A DNA stretch of 39,761 nucleotides from Erysipelotrichaceae bacterium (lineage in GTDB: Bacteria; Bacillota_I; Bacilli_A; Erysipelotrichales; Coprobacillaceae). The notes under the pieces are model-generated. The model was not told where the DNA came from and did no database searches. It was given only the letters and a program-made list of their open reading frames with translations. The DNA lies in contig JAETPY010000014.1 of assembly GCA_021770925.1 (NCBI GenBank), positions 1 to 39,761 of the forward strand, given 5' to 3'. The translations under genes and the position numbers were made by a program. Positions 1 to 9,566 of the stretch are shown here, piece after piece; positions within the stretch are counted from its first letter, which is position 1; each line of letters begins with the position of its first letter.

Positions 1-607
1 TACCACTTTTGTTAATATTTGAGGTTTAAATAGGTAATTATCCTCCACTTTAAGATGAAAAACTGCTTACTTTTTGGGATAAATAACTCTAGTGTCTTGT
101 TTTTCAGCAGCCTCTCATTAAGGCACCTTTTCATAATGTTTATTTTTTCTATATAAATTATCGGTGAATAGATATGATTTTAGTATAAATTAATAATAAT
201 TTTTTAGTAGTTGTAGTATGAATATACAGCTGTAAATTTGAGTCGTCTATTGTCCCTTGGCTGACATTAAAAAATATTGTTTTTTCAATAAAATATTTAC
301 AATCAAATGCATTTTCTAAATATTATGAAGTAGACCTTTTGTTATATATTTTTAATTAAATTTATTGTCTATTCAACATCACTGGTATTTTGTAACAAGT
401 CTTTATTTTTATTGTTTATAATTTACTCTTCTAAATTTATTAACATTATTAATTATATTTTCTGTTCGATTTCCAAGTATGACTTAATATATACGCAAAG
501 GTTACTATAATATTAGTGATTATTTCTAAAATGATGATAAGTATTGTTATCTATAAAATTTTTACTTTATGAATTGAAGTTTAAATAAAGATAAAATTTA
601 TGATATA
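1..607. other. Gene-free, probably decayed AT-rich stretch
   Basis: No convincing gene is visible on either strand. On the minus strand, roughly from 185 down to 69, one frame reads protein-like (it ends EAAEKQDTRVIYPKK and then a stop) but is broken by two adjacent stop codons, so it may be the tail of a dead gene. I could not identify it. The only functional signal I can support is the promoter of the following acetyltransferase gene at its right end. Confidence 0.4.
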
Positions 608-609
608 AT
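580..609 (+). promoter_or_regulatory. Promoter of the acetyltransferase-sbcDC operon
   Basis: A perfect TATAAT lies at 604-609 with a weak TTTAAA at 580-585, an 18-nt spacer. Because the -10 box overlaps the upstream ATG at 608, transcription would start near 616, downstream of that ATG. This is the main reason for preferring the GTG start at 629. Confidence 0.55.
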
Positions 610-628
610 GTTAAACAAGGTGATTAAA

Positions 629-1045
629 GTGAAATTGGTAAAAGAAGAGTATATTGATAAAAACTTACCTAAAGGATGGAAACCATATTATATTTATAAA
701 ATAATCGTTGATGATGAAGTTGTAGGGAAAATCACTCTACGTGAAGGAACTAGGGAAGAACGTTATTATGATGGACATATTGGTTATACTGTTGAAAAGA
801 AATATCAGGGCCATAATTATGCTTATCAGGCAACAATGTTATTAAGAAAAGAGGCATTATTATTGGGATTTAATGAACTAATAATAACTTGTTCACCTGA
901 TAATACAGCTTCTAAAAAAACTATTTTAAAATTAAAGGCACAGTATTTAGAAACAGCTGTAATTCCTAAAAAATTAAGAAGGGATTTTGCTGTTGGAGAA
1001 ATCGAAAAAGAGATTTATGTCATAAAGTTACAAGGAGATAGATAA
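629..1045 (+). CDS. GNAT family N-acetyltransferase
   Basis: This 138-aa protein has the layout of a GNAT acyl-CoA-dependent N-acetyltransferase. A central strand pair (DDEVVGKITLRE) is followed by an acetyl-CoA loop-like segment (KKYQGHNYAYQA, a loose version of the R/Q-x-x-G-x-G/A motif), then a strand and the late motif SPDNTASKKTILKL, the usual DNxAS motif B. The substrate cannot be read from the sequence. GTG at 629 is chosen as the start: AAGGTG at 618-623 is a well-spaced ribosome site, while the in-frame ATG at 608 lies inside the -10 box. The stop overlaps the sbcD start by one base (TAATG), so it is likely co-translated with sbcDC. The family call is sure; the role is unknown. Confidence 0.85.
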   Translation: MKLVKEEYIDKNLPKGWKPYYIYKIIVDDEVVGKITLREGTREERYYDGHIGYTVEKKYQGHNYAYQATMLLRKEALLLGFNELIITCSPDNTASKKTILKLKAQYLETAVIPKKLRRDFAVGEIEKEIYVIKLQGDR

Positions 1046-2172
1046 TGAGGTTTGTTCATATTAGTGATATTCATTTAGGAAAACTGCTTTTTCAACAGAA
1101 TTTATTAGAAATTCAGGCAGATTTATTGGATCAGATAACTAATTATTTAGTTGAAAATGAAATTGATGTTTTAATTATGGCGGGGGATATTTATGATCGT
1201 AGTGTTCCTAGTAATGAAGCAGTTGAAGTATTAAATGATTTTTTATCATCGTTAATCTTAAAGCATCATAAAAAGGTTTTAATGATTGCCGGAAATCATG
1301 ATAGTGCTGCTAGATTAAGTTTTGCTAGCGGTTTATTAAAACATGAAGGATTGTATATTGAAGCTCATTTGCAAAAGAAAATGAAACCAATTGTTATTGA
1401 TGGGGTAAATTTTTATTTATTACCTTTTTTTAAACCTTCATATTATCGTTATTTATATGGCGATGAAAATATAATTACTTATCAAGATGCTTTTCAGGCT
1501 TATTTAAAAAAACAGGATATAGATTATAATGAACCTAATGTGTTGATAACTCATCAGTTTATAGCAGGTAATAAAGAAATTGTTCGCAGTGAAAGTGAAA
1601 TCGTTTTAAGTGTTGGAGGAAGTGAGGTAATTGATGTTTCTTTAGTAAAACAGTTTGATTATGTAGCTTTGGGACACATTCATGCTCCTCAAAGAGTTTC
1701 AAATGACACTATTCGTTATAGCGGCAGTTTAATGCGTTATTCTTTTGATGAGATAAAACAGCAAAAAAGTATTGTTGATGTTGCGATTGTTGATAAAAAA
1801 GTATCATTTAAGTTAGTGGGATTGAAACCTAAACAGGATTTGATTAAATTTTCTGGATCATTTGATGAAATAATGCAATTAGATAATAATCATCATGATT
1901 TCGTTGCAGTTGAATTATTAGATACAGTGATTATTCCTAACGCAATTGATTACTTACGAACGAAGTTTACAAATGTATTACAAATAACGTATCCCAATTT
2001 AATTAATCAACAGCTAAACAATAATACTAAAGCTGATCTAGGATTTGAAAAACTGTCTTCATTAGAATTATTTGAACAGTTTTATCAAAAAATAAAAGGG
2101 GTTCCAATAGATGATAAAGCTAAGACAATAATAGCTAAAATAATGAAGGGGGAAGATGATCATGTTGCCTAA
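1045..2172 (+). CDS. sbcD: Exonuclease subunit SbcD (Mre11-like)
   Basis: This is the nuclease subunit of the SbcCD complex, a metal-dependent double-strand exonuclease and hairpin endonuclease that processes DNA ends and palindromes. The calcineurin-like phosphoesterase motifs are intact and in order: DIHLG (residues 8-12), GDIYDR (47-52), GNHD (83-86) and GHIH near residue 208. At 375 aa it has the usual length. It starts at the ATG of a TAATG overlap with the acetyltransferase gene, with AAGGAG at 1032-1037. Its end overlaps the start of sbcC, so the subunits are probably made stoichiometrically by translational coupling. Confidence 0.96.
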   Translation: MRFVHISDIHLGKLLFQQNLLEIQADLLDQITNYLVENEIDVLIMAGDIYDRSVPSNEAVEVLNDFLSSLILKHHKKVLMIAGNHDSAARLSFASGLLKHEGLYIEAHLQKKMKPIVIDGVNFYLLPFFKPSYYRYLYGDENIITYQDAFQAYLKKQDIDYNEPNVLITHQFIAGNKEIVRSESEIVLSVGGSEVIDVSLVKQFDYVALGHIHAPQRVSNDTIRYSGSLMRYSFDEIKQQKSIVDVAIVDKKVSFKLVGLKPKQDLIKFSGSFDEIMQLDNNHHDFVAVELLDTVIIPNAIDYLRTKFTNVLQITYPNLINQQLNNNTKADLGFEKLSSLELFEQFYQKIKGVPIDDKAKTIIAKIMKGEDDHVA

Positions 2173-5100
2173 TACCCTTACAATGTCGGCTTTTGGACCA
2201 TATCGAAATGTTGTTAAAGTGGATTTTGAAACTTTTAAACATGATGGATTATTTTTAATTACAGGACCTACAGGGTCTGGAAAAACAATGATTTTTGATG
2301 CTATAACTTTTGCTTTATACGGGGTTTCTAGTGGAAGTGAAAGAAGCGGTGAACAATTCCGTAGTGATAAAGCGAATAATGATGTTCTTACATATGTAGA
2401 ATTAGATTTTACTTTGCATGGAAAGCATTATATTATCAAACGTTCACCTAAATATGTTTTAGAGGGTAGAAAAACTCCTAAAATGCCGACAGCTTTATTA
2501 ACTTTACCAGATGGAAAGATGGTTGATGGAATCAAGGAAGTAAATGTTAAGATAAAAGAAATTTTAGGAATAGATGAAAAACAGTTTAAACAAATTGTTA
2601 TGATTGCACAGGGAGAATTTACTAAACTTATTTATTCTGGAAGTGATGAGCGTGAAAAAGTTTTAAGAAATTTATTTAAGACTGATGATTTAGTGTATTT
2701 AGAAGAAAAGTTAAAAGAACAGGTTAAAATATATCGTAATAAATATGACTTATTGTTTAATCAAAGAGATATGTTAAAAGGAAGTTTAGAAATTGATATT
2801 CAGGATCTTGATTATAGTGAATATTTAAAGATGTATAAAAAGAAATTGGCAGATAATGAGCTGATTTATCAAGCTAAATTTAATGAATATAATCAAATTA
2901 ATCATGAATTGAACGTAATATCATTAAATAATCAAAGAATTAAGCATTTAGATAAGTTACAGCTTAAACTAGATAATTATTTAAATAATCAAGAATATTA
3001 TCAAAAACTAAAAGAAAATCTTTTGTTATTAAGAAAGGCAATGAATTTACAAGCTGTTTATCAAGAAACGATTCAAAGTGAAAATAAAGTAAATAAGTTA
3101 TTAACAGCTGCTGATGATAGTCAAAAATTATTGATAAATGCAAAAAAAGAATTGAATGATAAAGAAAAAAAGTATTTAGATGCCGCTAAATACAAAGAAA
3201 AAAAGGCTGAATTATCAATTGGGTTACAAAAAAATAAAGAACTAAAACAAATTTTTAAAGAATATCAAAATGATTTAGCAGTACAAACGAGTTTAAATAA
3301 ACAGATAAGAATTATTAAAAGCAGATTAGTGGGTTTAGAAGATAAACAAAATAAATATCAAAAACTAATTGATAAAGATAGTATTAGTATTTCTAAATTA
3401 GATAAATTAAAAAGTGATTATGAACTAGTTAATCATGAATACAAAAAATTACACCAGCATAAATTAGAATTACATCGATTGAGTGAAGATTATGATAAGT
3501 TATTGTTAACTGAAGATCAGGGATATGATTTAAAGGATGAATACCAGAAAATTGAAGATATTTATTTAAAGGAAAAGCAAAAGTATGATTTAGTTGAACA
3601 TCGTTTTCGTTTGAGTCAGGCGGGAATTTTAGCTAGTGAACTTAAAGAAAATCAGCCTTGTCCAGTTTGTGGATCCTTACATCATCCACATATAGCTGGT
3701 TTTGATAATGATATTGTTTATCATGATGATTTAAAACAGGCTAAACATAATTTTGATAAATGCAGTGAACGACGTAATGATCTTTATAATGCTTTAATGT
3801 TAAAACAACAGAAAATCTCTTTATTAAAAAATAAATTGGAATCAGATTCTAAACGACTTGGTATTGATGAAGAATTAGGAAAAGAGGTTTTTATTAGAGA
3901 ACTAGGTCTTGTTAATATTGAAGAAAATAACATACTAAAAAAAGCTAAAGAGCTGGATAATGAAATTATTTATTTAAATAAATTAAAGATTACTTTAGAT
4001 AATCATCTTAAGGATTTAAAAAAAGTTGAGGTAAAAATAGCTGATAATAATAACATGCTTAATAATTATAATGATCAGCTGCATCAATTAGTGGGGAAAA
4101 TTACTTCATTAGATTATTTAAAGCAATTAACAGAGTCAAAAATTAATCAAATGATCATTGATAATGAAAAACAAATAAATGATTTAGACACTTTAATAAA
4201 TACAATTGAGACAGATTATTATCGTTTAAAAGAAAAGACTATTCAGTTGGAAACTAACAATCAAGCAGTGCTTAAACAATTACAGGAAGAAAAAAGCAAT
4301 TATCAAAACAGGTTAAATAATTATCAAGATAAATTAAAACAATTATTTGATGATGAAAAAATTTTTATTCAATTATTACCACAGATAGTTTTATTAAATG
4401 ATAAGGAAAAAGAATATAATGAATATTTGATTGCAAAATCGACATTAGAAAATCAAATTAGTGAATTAAAAATTGAATTAGATGGTATAAAGTATGTCGA
4501 TACTTCTAAAATAGAAGAAAAAATATCAGAAATGAAAAAAGAATTAGAAGTTCTACAAGATTCATTAAATAAACAAAAAGCGAAGTTAATGGCAATGACT
4601 AGTACAATAGAAAACATTAGTAAAATCGATAAGCAGTTAAATGACAATTATGAAAAGTATCAACAATATTTAGAATTGAGTGAAATAACTTCAGGTAAAA
4701 ACGAATATCGAATTTCATTTGAACGTTATGTTTTAGCAGCATATTTTGAAAATATTTTAGCTTATGCAAATATTTTATTGAAAAGAATGTCGCAAGGCAG
4801 ATATCAGCTATATCGTCGAGATAATCGTTCCAAGGGTGCTGCAAAACAAGGTTTAGAGCTGGATGTTTTAGATTTAGAAAGTGGAATGTTTAGAGATGTT
4901 AAGACATTATCAGGGGGAGAATCATTTAAAGCAGCATTATCACTAGCTTTAGGATTATCAAAGATGATTCAAAGTTTTGCTGGTGGAATAGAACTCAATA
5001 CCTTATTTGTTGATGAAGGTTTCGGGTCTTTAGACCGTCAGTCACTAGATCAAGCGATTGATTGTTTAATTGATTTACAGCAGGAAGGAAAATTGATTGG

Positions 5101-5194
5101 TATCATCTCACATGTTAGTGAATTAAAAGAACGGATCGATCATAAGATCGTTCTTTCTAGAGGTAATAAAGAAACATATATTTCTATTGAATAA
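2162..5194 (+). CDS. sbcC: Exonuclease subunit SbcC (Rad50-like SMC ATPase)
   Basis: This is the ATPase and tether subunit of SbcCD. The roughly 1010-aa protein has a Walker A GPTGSGKT at residues 35-42, two long coiled coils rich in K, E, L, N and Q, a zinc-hook CPVC near residue 500 at the coil apex, the ABC signature LSGGES near 915 and the Walker B/D-loop LFVDEGFGSLD near 948. All key elements are present, so it should be functional. ATG at 2162 (MLPNTL) is preferred over 2156 because AAGGGGG at 2146-2152 is then spaced correctly. It overlaps sbcD by 11 bp. Confidence 0.96.
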   Translation: MLPNTLTMSAFGPYRNVVKVDFETFKHDGLFLITGPTGSGKTMIFDAITFALYGVSSGSERSGEQFRSDKANNDVLTYVELDFTLHGKHYIIKRSPKYVLEGRKTPKMPTALLTLPDGKMVDGIKEVNVKIKEILGIDEKQFKQIVMIAQGEFTKLIYSGSDEREKVLRNLFKTDDLVYLEEKLKEQVKIYRNKYDLLFNQRDMLKGSLEIDIQDLDYSEYLKMYKKKLADNELIYQAKFNEYNQINHELNVISLNNQRIKHLDKLQLKLDNYLNNQEYYQKLKENLLLLRKAMNLQAVYQETIQSENKVNKLLTAADDSQKLLINAKKELNDKEKKYLDAAKYKEKKAELSIGLQKNKELKQIFKEYQNDLAVQTSLNKQIRIIKSRLVGLEDKQNKYQKLIDKDSISISKLDKLKSDYELVNHEYKKLHQHKLELHRLSEDYDKLLLTEDQGYDLKDEYQKIEDIYLKEKQKYDLVEHRFRLSQAGILASELKENQPCPVCGSLHHPHIAGFDNDIVYHDDLKQAKHNFDKCSERRNDLYNALMLKQQKISLLKNKLESDSKRLGIDEELGKEVFIRELGLVNIEENNILKKAKELDNEIIYLNKLKITLDNHLKDLKKVEVKIADNNNMLNNYNDQLHQLVGKITSLDYLKQLTESKINQMIIDNEKQINDLDTLINTIETDYYRLKEKTIQLETNNQAVLKQLQEEKSNYQNRLNNYQDKLKQLFDDEKIFIQLLPQIVLLNDKEKEYNEYLIAKSTLENQISELKIELDGIKYVDTSKIEEKISEMKKELEVLQDSLNKQKAKLMAMTSTIENISKIDKQLNDNYEKYQQYLELSEITSGKNEYRISFERYVLAAYFENILAYANILLKRMSQGRYQLYRRDNRSKGAAKQGLELDVLDLESGMFRDVKTLSGGESFKAALSLALGLSKMIQSFAGGIELNTLFVDEGFGSLDRQSLDQAIDCLIDLQQEGKLIGIISHVSELKERIDHKIVLSRGNKETYISIE

Positions 5195-5244
5195 TGTGGA
5201 TATAAATAGTAAAATATACAAAGATTATAATGAAATGAGGAGAT

Positions 5245-6687
5245 ATGATGGCAAATAATAAGAAAAATGATGCAATATGTGCAATGGAAGATGATTTTGC
5301 TCAATGGTATACAGATGTATGTAAGAAAGCTGAATTAATGGATTATAGTAGTGTAAAAGGGTTTATTATTTATCGGCCATACAGTTATGCAATGTGGGAA
5401 GCAATTCAACAATATATGGATAAACGTTTCAAAGAAACAGGACATGAAAATGTTTATATGCCGATGCTTATTCCACAATCATTATTACAAAAAGAATCAG
5501 ATCACGTTGAAGGATTTGCGCCAGAATGTGCAATTGTTACAAAAGGAGGATTAGACGATTTAGAAGAAAACCTAATTATTCGGCCAACTTCAGAAACTTT
5601 ATTTTGTGAACATTATGCAAAGGTCGTTAATTCTTATCGTGATTTACCTAAATTATATAATCAATGGTGTTCGGTTGTTCGCTGGGAAAAAACAACTCGC
5701 CCTTTTTTAAGAGGATCAGAATTTTTATGGCAGGAGGGGCATACTGTTCATGCTAGTGAAGCTGAGGCTCGAGCTGAAACATTACAGATGCTGGACATTT
5801 ATGAAGATACAGCTAAAAATTTATTAGCAATTCCAATGGTAACAGGACGTAAAACAGAACGTGAAAAATTTGCTGGTGCTATGGAAACATACACAATAGA
5901 AGCTCTAATGCATGATGGTAAAGCCTTACAGTCTGGTACTAGCCATTATTTTGGACAAGGTTTTGCAAAAGCATTTGACATGAAATTTTTATCAAAAGAA
6001 AATAAATTAGAGTATGTATATCAAACATCCTGGGGTGTTTCAACAAGATTATTGGGGGCTATTATCATGGTTCATGGGGATAATAATGGTCTGGTTTTAC
6101 CACCACGGGTGGCTCCTGTTCAAGTAATGATTATTCCTATTCAGCAGCAAAAAGAAGGGGTTTTAGACAAGGCTTATCAGTTACAGCAAAGATTAAAAGA
6201 GGCTGGAATTAAGGTTAAAGTCGATGCAAGTGACAAAACACCAGGATGGAAATTTTCAGAAGCAGAAATGCGTGGTATTCCATTAAGACTTGAAATTGGA
6301 CCTAAAGACATTGCTAATAATGCATGTGTTATTGCTAAAAGAAATGATGGTACAAAAGAAACATATTCATTAGATGAAAATCTTGAAAATACAGTTAAAC
6401 AGCTGTTAGATACGATTCATGAAGAAATGTATCAAAAGGCCCTAAAACATCGTGATGAAAATATTCGTGAGGCCAACAGTTATGATGAATTTAAAGAAAT
6501 TCTTGATACTAAAGGTGGTTACATCAAAATGATGTGGTGTGGTGATGAAGAATGTGAAGTTAAAATCAAGGAGGATACTGGGGCTACAAGCCGCTGTATT
6601 AAAGAAGATGAAGAATCATTTGGTGATGTTTGTCCAATTTGTGGCAAACCAGCTAAAAAGGTTGTATATTTTGCTAAAGCTTATTAG
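5245..6687 (+). CDS. proS: Prolyl-tRNA synthetase, archaeal/eukaryotic type
   Basis: This class II aminoacyl-tRNA synthetase charges tRNA-Pro. The 480-aa length, the lack of a YbaK-like insertion domain and the C-terminal zinc-binding extension (Cys at CGDEEC and CPIC, ending in FAKAY) mark it as the short ProRS type 3 shared with archaea and eukaryotes, seen in some Firmicutes and mollicutes. Motif 2 (RWEKTTRPFLRGSEF) and motif 3 (VLPPRVAPVQV, with GVSTRLLGA before it) are intact. Two start codons are adjacent (5245 and 5248), with GAGGAG upstream. A TATAAT at 5226-5231 suggests its own promoter. A strong hairpin terminator follows the stop. Confidence 0.97.
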   Translation: MMANNKKNDAICAMEDDFAQWYTDVCKKAELMDYSSVKGFIIYRPYSYAMWEAIQQYMDKRFKETGHENVYMPMLIPQSLLQKESDHVEGFAPECAIVTKGGLDDLEENLIIRPTSETLFCEHYAKVVNSYRDLPKLYNQWCSVVRWEKTTRPFLRGSEFLWQEGHTVHASEAEARAETLQMLDIYEDTAKNLLAIPMVTGRKTEREKFAGAMETYTIEALMHDGKALQSGTSHYFGQGFAKAFDMKFLSKENKLEYVYQTSWGVSTRLLGAIIMVHGDNNGLVLPPRVAPVQVMIIPIQQQKEGVLDKAYQLQQRLKEAGIKVKVDASDKTPGWKFSEAEMRGIPLRLEIGPKDIANNACVIAKRNDGTKETYSLDENLENTVKQLLDTIHEEMYQKALKHRDENIREANSYDEFKEILDTKGGYIKMMWCGDEECEVKIKEDTGATSRCIKEDEESFGDVCPICGKPAKKVVYFAKAY

Positions 6688-6694
6688 GGTATGG

Positions 6695-6730
6695 AACAGT
6701 TTAGTTTTGTAAGAGCTAAACTGTTTTTTA
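6695..6730 (+). terminator. Rho-independent terminator of proS
   Basis: A perfect 10-bp stem, AACAGTTTAG (6695-6704) pairing with CTAAACTGTT (6716-6725), has an 11-nt loop and runs into a T-rich tail. Confidence 0.9.
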
Positions 6731-6737
6731 TTGATTG

Positions 6738-6787
6738 ATAATTGACATATCAACTATTTTAATTATAATAGTTGATATGTCAATTAT
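6738..6787 (+). promoter_or_regulatory. MarR promoter embedded in a 21-bp perfect inverted repeat
   Basis: The arms 6738-6758 and 6767-6787 are exact reverse complements separated by 8 nt. Each arm contains TTGACATATCAA or its complement, itself nearly palindromic, so the site offers two half-operators. The -35 box TTGACA (6742-6747) and the -10 box TATAAT (6764-6769, 16-nt spacer) are both inside the repeat. A MarR dimer bound here would cover the whole promoter, which fits tight autorepression relieved by a ligand. Confidence 0.85.
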
Positions 6788-6800
6788 TAGAGGTGGAAAT

Positions 6801-7229
6801 ATGGACAGATTAGGTAAGATAATTAATCATCTAGCAATATTAAATCGAAATGATAGTAATCAGCGGTTGAAACAATACAATTTAACTAGTAGTGAAGGCA
6901 CAGTTTTATTAATTTTAAAAGAATGTCATAAACTTTATCAAGAAGATATTATTAAAAAATTACAAATTGACAAAAGTGCAGTGACAAGAATATTAAAAAG
7001 AATGGAGAAAAAGAATTTAATTAGGCGAATTCCAGCGCCTAATGATAAACGCTGTTATTTGATTGAAATAACGAAGGCAGGATTAGAAAAACAAAAACTA
7101 GTTGATAATGTATTTAGTAAAAAAGATCATGATATTGCTGCAGGTCTATCTAAAGATGAGCAAAATGAATTAAGAAGAATGTTAGAGATAATAAAAGATA
7201 ATATAAATGGAGGGAAAAACAGTGAATGA
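6801..7229 (+). CDS. MarR family transcriptional regulator
   Basis: This 142-aa winged-helix repressor has the usual MarR length. Central residues give the DNA-binding fold: LYQEDIIKKLQIDKSAVTRILKRMEKKNLI is recognition-helix-like and RRIPAPNDKRCYLIEIT is the wing with its typical D-x-R. The start is ATG at 6801, preceded by AGAGGTGG; an upstream ATG at 6735 would lie inside the terminator-operator region and is rejected. It overlaps the MATE gene, and the palindromic promoter just upstream is its probable operator. The most likely role is ligand-responsive repression of itself and the efflux pump. Confidence 0.92.
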   Translation: MDRLGKIINHLAILNRNDSNQRLKQYNLTSSEGTVLLILKECHKLYQEDIIKKLQIDKSAVTRILKRMEKKNLIRRIPAPNDKRCYLIEITKAGLEKQKLVDNVFSKKDHDIAAGLSKDEQNELRRMLEIIKDNINGGKNSE

Positions 7230-8556
7230 TGAAAGAATGGGAAATAAAAAAATATTACCATTGTTAGTGGAATTTAGTGTTCCAGCAATAATTGGAATGT
7301 TAGTAAATGCAATATACAATGTTGTTGATCGGATGTTCATTGGGAATGCAGCCGATTTGGGGGCAATAGGTATAGCTGGTATAACAATTAGTTATCCGAT
7401 TACTTTAGTATTAATGGCAATTTCTTTGATGGTAGGAGTTGGTGGGGCTACCCGTTTTAGCATTTCACTAGGAAAAAAAGAACGTGAAAAAGCAGGAATT
7501 TATCAAGGTAATGCGGTAGTATTAACAATTATTTTCGGATTAGTTTTTATGATATTTGGAAATATTTTTATTGATGTAATTTTAAGAGCTTTAGGAGCTA
7601 GTGATAGAGTGATGCCTTATGCTAATGATTATTTATCAATTGTATTATATGGAGCAGTGTTTCAATGTGTAGCGATGTGTGGCAATAATTTTTCTAGAGC
7701 TCAGGGAAATCCTAAAAATGCAATGATCTCGCAGTTGATAGGAGCAGGTTTTAATATTTTATTTGATTATATTTTAATTATGAAATTACATATGGGCATG
7801 CAGGGTGCTGCAATTGCAACAATTGGGGGACAATTTTTAAGTATGATTTGGCAGCTTTGTTATTTGTGTTCAAATCGTTCATTGATTAAATTAGACGTTG
7901 AACATTTAAAATTGAAAATGAATTATGCTTTAGATATTGTTAAAACCGGAATTCCAGCTTTTTTAATGCAGATGGCTAATAGTGTTTTAAATTTTATTTT
8001 AAATGGTACATTAGGAAAATATGGTGGAGATATTGCTATTTCTGCAGTAGGTATTATTACGAGTTTTCAAACTATCTGTCAAATGCCATTAACTGGTTTA
8101 ATGCAGGGACAACAGCCGCTAATAAGTTATAATTTTGGAGCAGTCAAATATGATCGTGTCAAAGAAACTTTAAAATATGCTGTTGCAGGGGGAACAATCA
8201 TAGCGGTTATTGGTTTTTTAGCAGTAGAGATTTTTCCAGAAACCATTATTAAAATGTTTAATCGTGAAATGGATGTGGTTGCACTAGGAACTAGAGCAAT
8301 TAGAATTTGGTTTATTTGCTTACCGTTATTAGGAGCTCAGATTATGATGGCTAATTATTTTCAGTGTATTGGTAAGATTAAAGTGGCTAGTGTGTTAAAT
8401 TTATTGCGGCAAGTAATTATTTTAATTCCAATGATATTGGTTTTATCTACTGTTATAGGTCTAGATGGTATTTTTATGGCTGTACCTATAGCTGATTTTA
8501 GTGCTTTTGTAATTACGATTTATTTGTTTATAAAAGCAATAAAAAAATTATCTTAA
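7222..8556 (+). CDS. MATE family multidrug efflux transporter
   Basis: The 444-aa protein has about 12 hydrophobic segments and the MATE layout: an N-terminal LLVEFSVPAIIGMLVNAIYNVVDRMFIG block close to the MepA/NorM type, GVGGATRFSISLG, the mid-protein QMANSVLNFILN and the GLMQGQQPLISYNFGA motif at the start of the second half. It should export cationic drugs or other toxic compounds using an ion gradient. The start is GTG at 7222, seven bases after GGAGGG; the ATG at 7207 would overlap that ribosome site. It overlaps marR by 8 bp, so the two are co-translated and controlled by the same operator. Confidence 0.93.
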   Translation: MNDERMGNKKILPLLVEFSVPAIIGMLVNAIYNVVDRMFIGNAADLGAIGIAGITISYPITLVLMAISLMVGVGGATRFSISLGKKEREKAGIYQGNAVVLTIIFGLVFMIFGNIFIDVILRALGASDRVMPYANDYLSIVLYGAVFQCVAMCGNNFSRAQGNPKNAMISQLIGAGFNILFDYILIMKLHMGMQGAAIATIGGQFLSMIWQLCYLCSNRSLIKLDVEHLKLKMNYALDIVKTGIPAFLMQMANSVLNFILNGTLGKYGGDIAISAVGIITSFQTICQMPLTGLMQGQQPLISYNFGAVKYDRVKETLKYAVAGGTIIAVIGFLAVEIFPETIIKMFNREMDVVALGTRAIRIWFICLPLLGAQIMMANYFQCIGKIKVASVLNLLRQVIILIPMILVLSTVIGLDGIFMAVPIADFSAFVITIYLFIKAIKKLS

Positions 8557-8581
8557 ATGATTATTTATTAGTTAAGATAAA

Positions 8582-8636
8582 TTATACAAAATAGTGATTA
8601 GGGAATATTTTAGCTAATGAAAATGTTTTGTATAGA
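8582..8636. other. Imperfect inverted repeat in the MATE 3' flank
   Basis: TATACAAAA near 8582 and TTTTGTATA near 8628 are reverse complements about 37 nt apart, with a smaller ATTTT/AAAAT pair nested inside. There is no T-run and no gene between. The function is unknown and this may be chance in AT-rich DNA. Confidence 0.3.
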
Positions 8637-8712
8637 AAATCATAGTTTTATTAATTGTAATTTACAGTAAACATTGGATATGTTATAAAATTTTTTAATA
8701 GTAGTCGATAAG

Positions 8713-8742
8713 AAAAGCTAATTTCGTTTGAAATTAGCTTTT
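8713..8742. terminator. Bidirectional terminator between MATE and cyclophilin genes
   Basis: A 13-bp perfect stem (AAAAGCTAATTTC at 8713-8725 with its complement at 8730-8742) and a GTTT loop end in T-runs on both strands. It serves the convergent MATE (+) and cyclophilin (-) genes. The first base of the cyclophilin stop codon lies in the stem. Confidence 0.9.
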
Positions 8743-9356
8743 TAGTCAGTAATCTTAATTGAATTGATTATAGGCTGGTTTTGGGCTTCTACAGTACCAT
8801 TGTTATCAGTTACAGGCACGCTAGCAGCAATTTTATCAACTACATCCATTCCTTCGTATACATAACCAAAGACAGCATATTGACCATCTAATGAAGTATT
8901 AGTTTGATGAACGATAAAGAATTGTGAGCTTGCACTGTCATAATCTTGTGAACGGGCCATTGAAATAGCTCCACGAGTATGTTTTAAAATGTTATCAACG
9001 TTGTTTGCACTAAATTCACCTTTGATCGTTTCATCAGAACCTCCAGTACCATTACCTTCAGGATCTCCACCTTGAATCATAAATCCGTCAATAATACGAT
9101 GGAAAGTTAAACCATCATAAAAACCATCTTTTGCAAGTTTAACAAAATTTGTAACTGTAATTGGTGCTTCATCAGCATTAAGTTCAACTTTAATCAAACC
9201 ATAGTCTTTAACGTCAATTTCAGCATGATGATTACCACTTAACAAGTTATCATTTTTGCTGGTTTCAGAACTATTGTTACTATCTTTGCTGCTGCCACAT
9301 CCTGTTAGGGCTAAGGCTAGAAGCATAACCATCCCAATTCTAAATAATTTTTTCAT
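8742..9356 (-). CDS. Cyclophilin-type peptidyl-prolyl isomerase lipoprotein
   Basis: This is a 204-aa extracytoplasmic foldase. A signal peptide ([16 protein letters not shown]) ends in the lipobox LTGC at about residues 17-20, so the protein is predicted to be lipid-anchored on the outer face of the membrane. A Ser/Asn/Lys-rich linker is followed by a full cyclophilin domain with [33 protein letters not shown] and [11 protein letters not shown], which contain the catalytic Arg and the substrate-pocket residues. It should catalyse proline isomerisation in exported proteins. AAGGAGA lies just upstream of the start. It is a single-gene transcript between its own promoter and the shared terminator. 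Confidence 0.94.
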   Translation of the reverse strand: MKKLFRIGMVMLLALALTGCGSSKDSNNSSETSKNDNLLSGNHHAEIDVKDYGLIKVELNADEAPITVTNFVKLAKDGFYDGLTFHRIIDGFMIQGGDPEGNGTGGSDETIKGEFSANNVDNILKHTRGAISMARSQDYDSASSQFFIVHQTNTSLDGQYAVFGYVYEGMDVVDKIAASVPVTDNNGTVEAQNQPIINSIKITD

Positions 9357-9382
9357 ATTATCTCCTTTTCATTTTCTCATTT

Positions 9383-9412
9383 ATTATACAAAATATTGCT
9401 ATTAATTGTCTA
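9383..9412 (-). promoter_or_regulatory. Promoter of the cyclophilin lipoprotein gene
   Basis: Read on the minus strand, TAGACA (9407-9412) and TATAAT (9383-9388) are separated by 18 nt, about 27 bp before the start codon. Confidence 0.6.
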
Positions 9413-9566
9413 TACAAAAATTATGAAAACTGAGAGATAAGCAGTAAATTAATATTATGAGGTCGAAAAATGCAGATTATATTGTCCATATAAAATTAAT
9501 CAAAACTGTCATGATTAATTTAAGAAGAAATGTGATAAAATTAATGACAATGAAAAGGGGAAGTTT

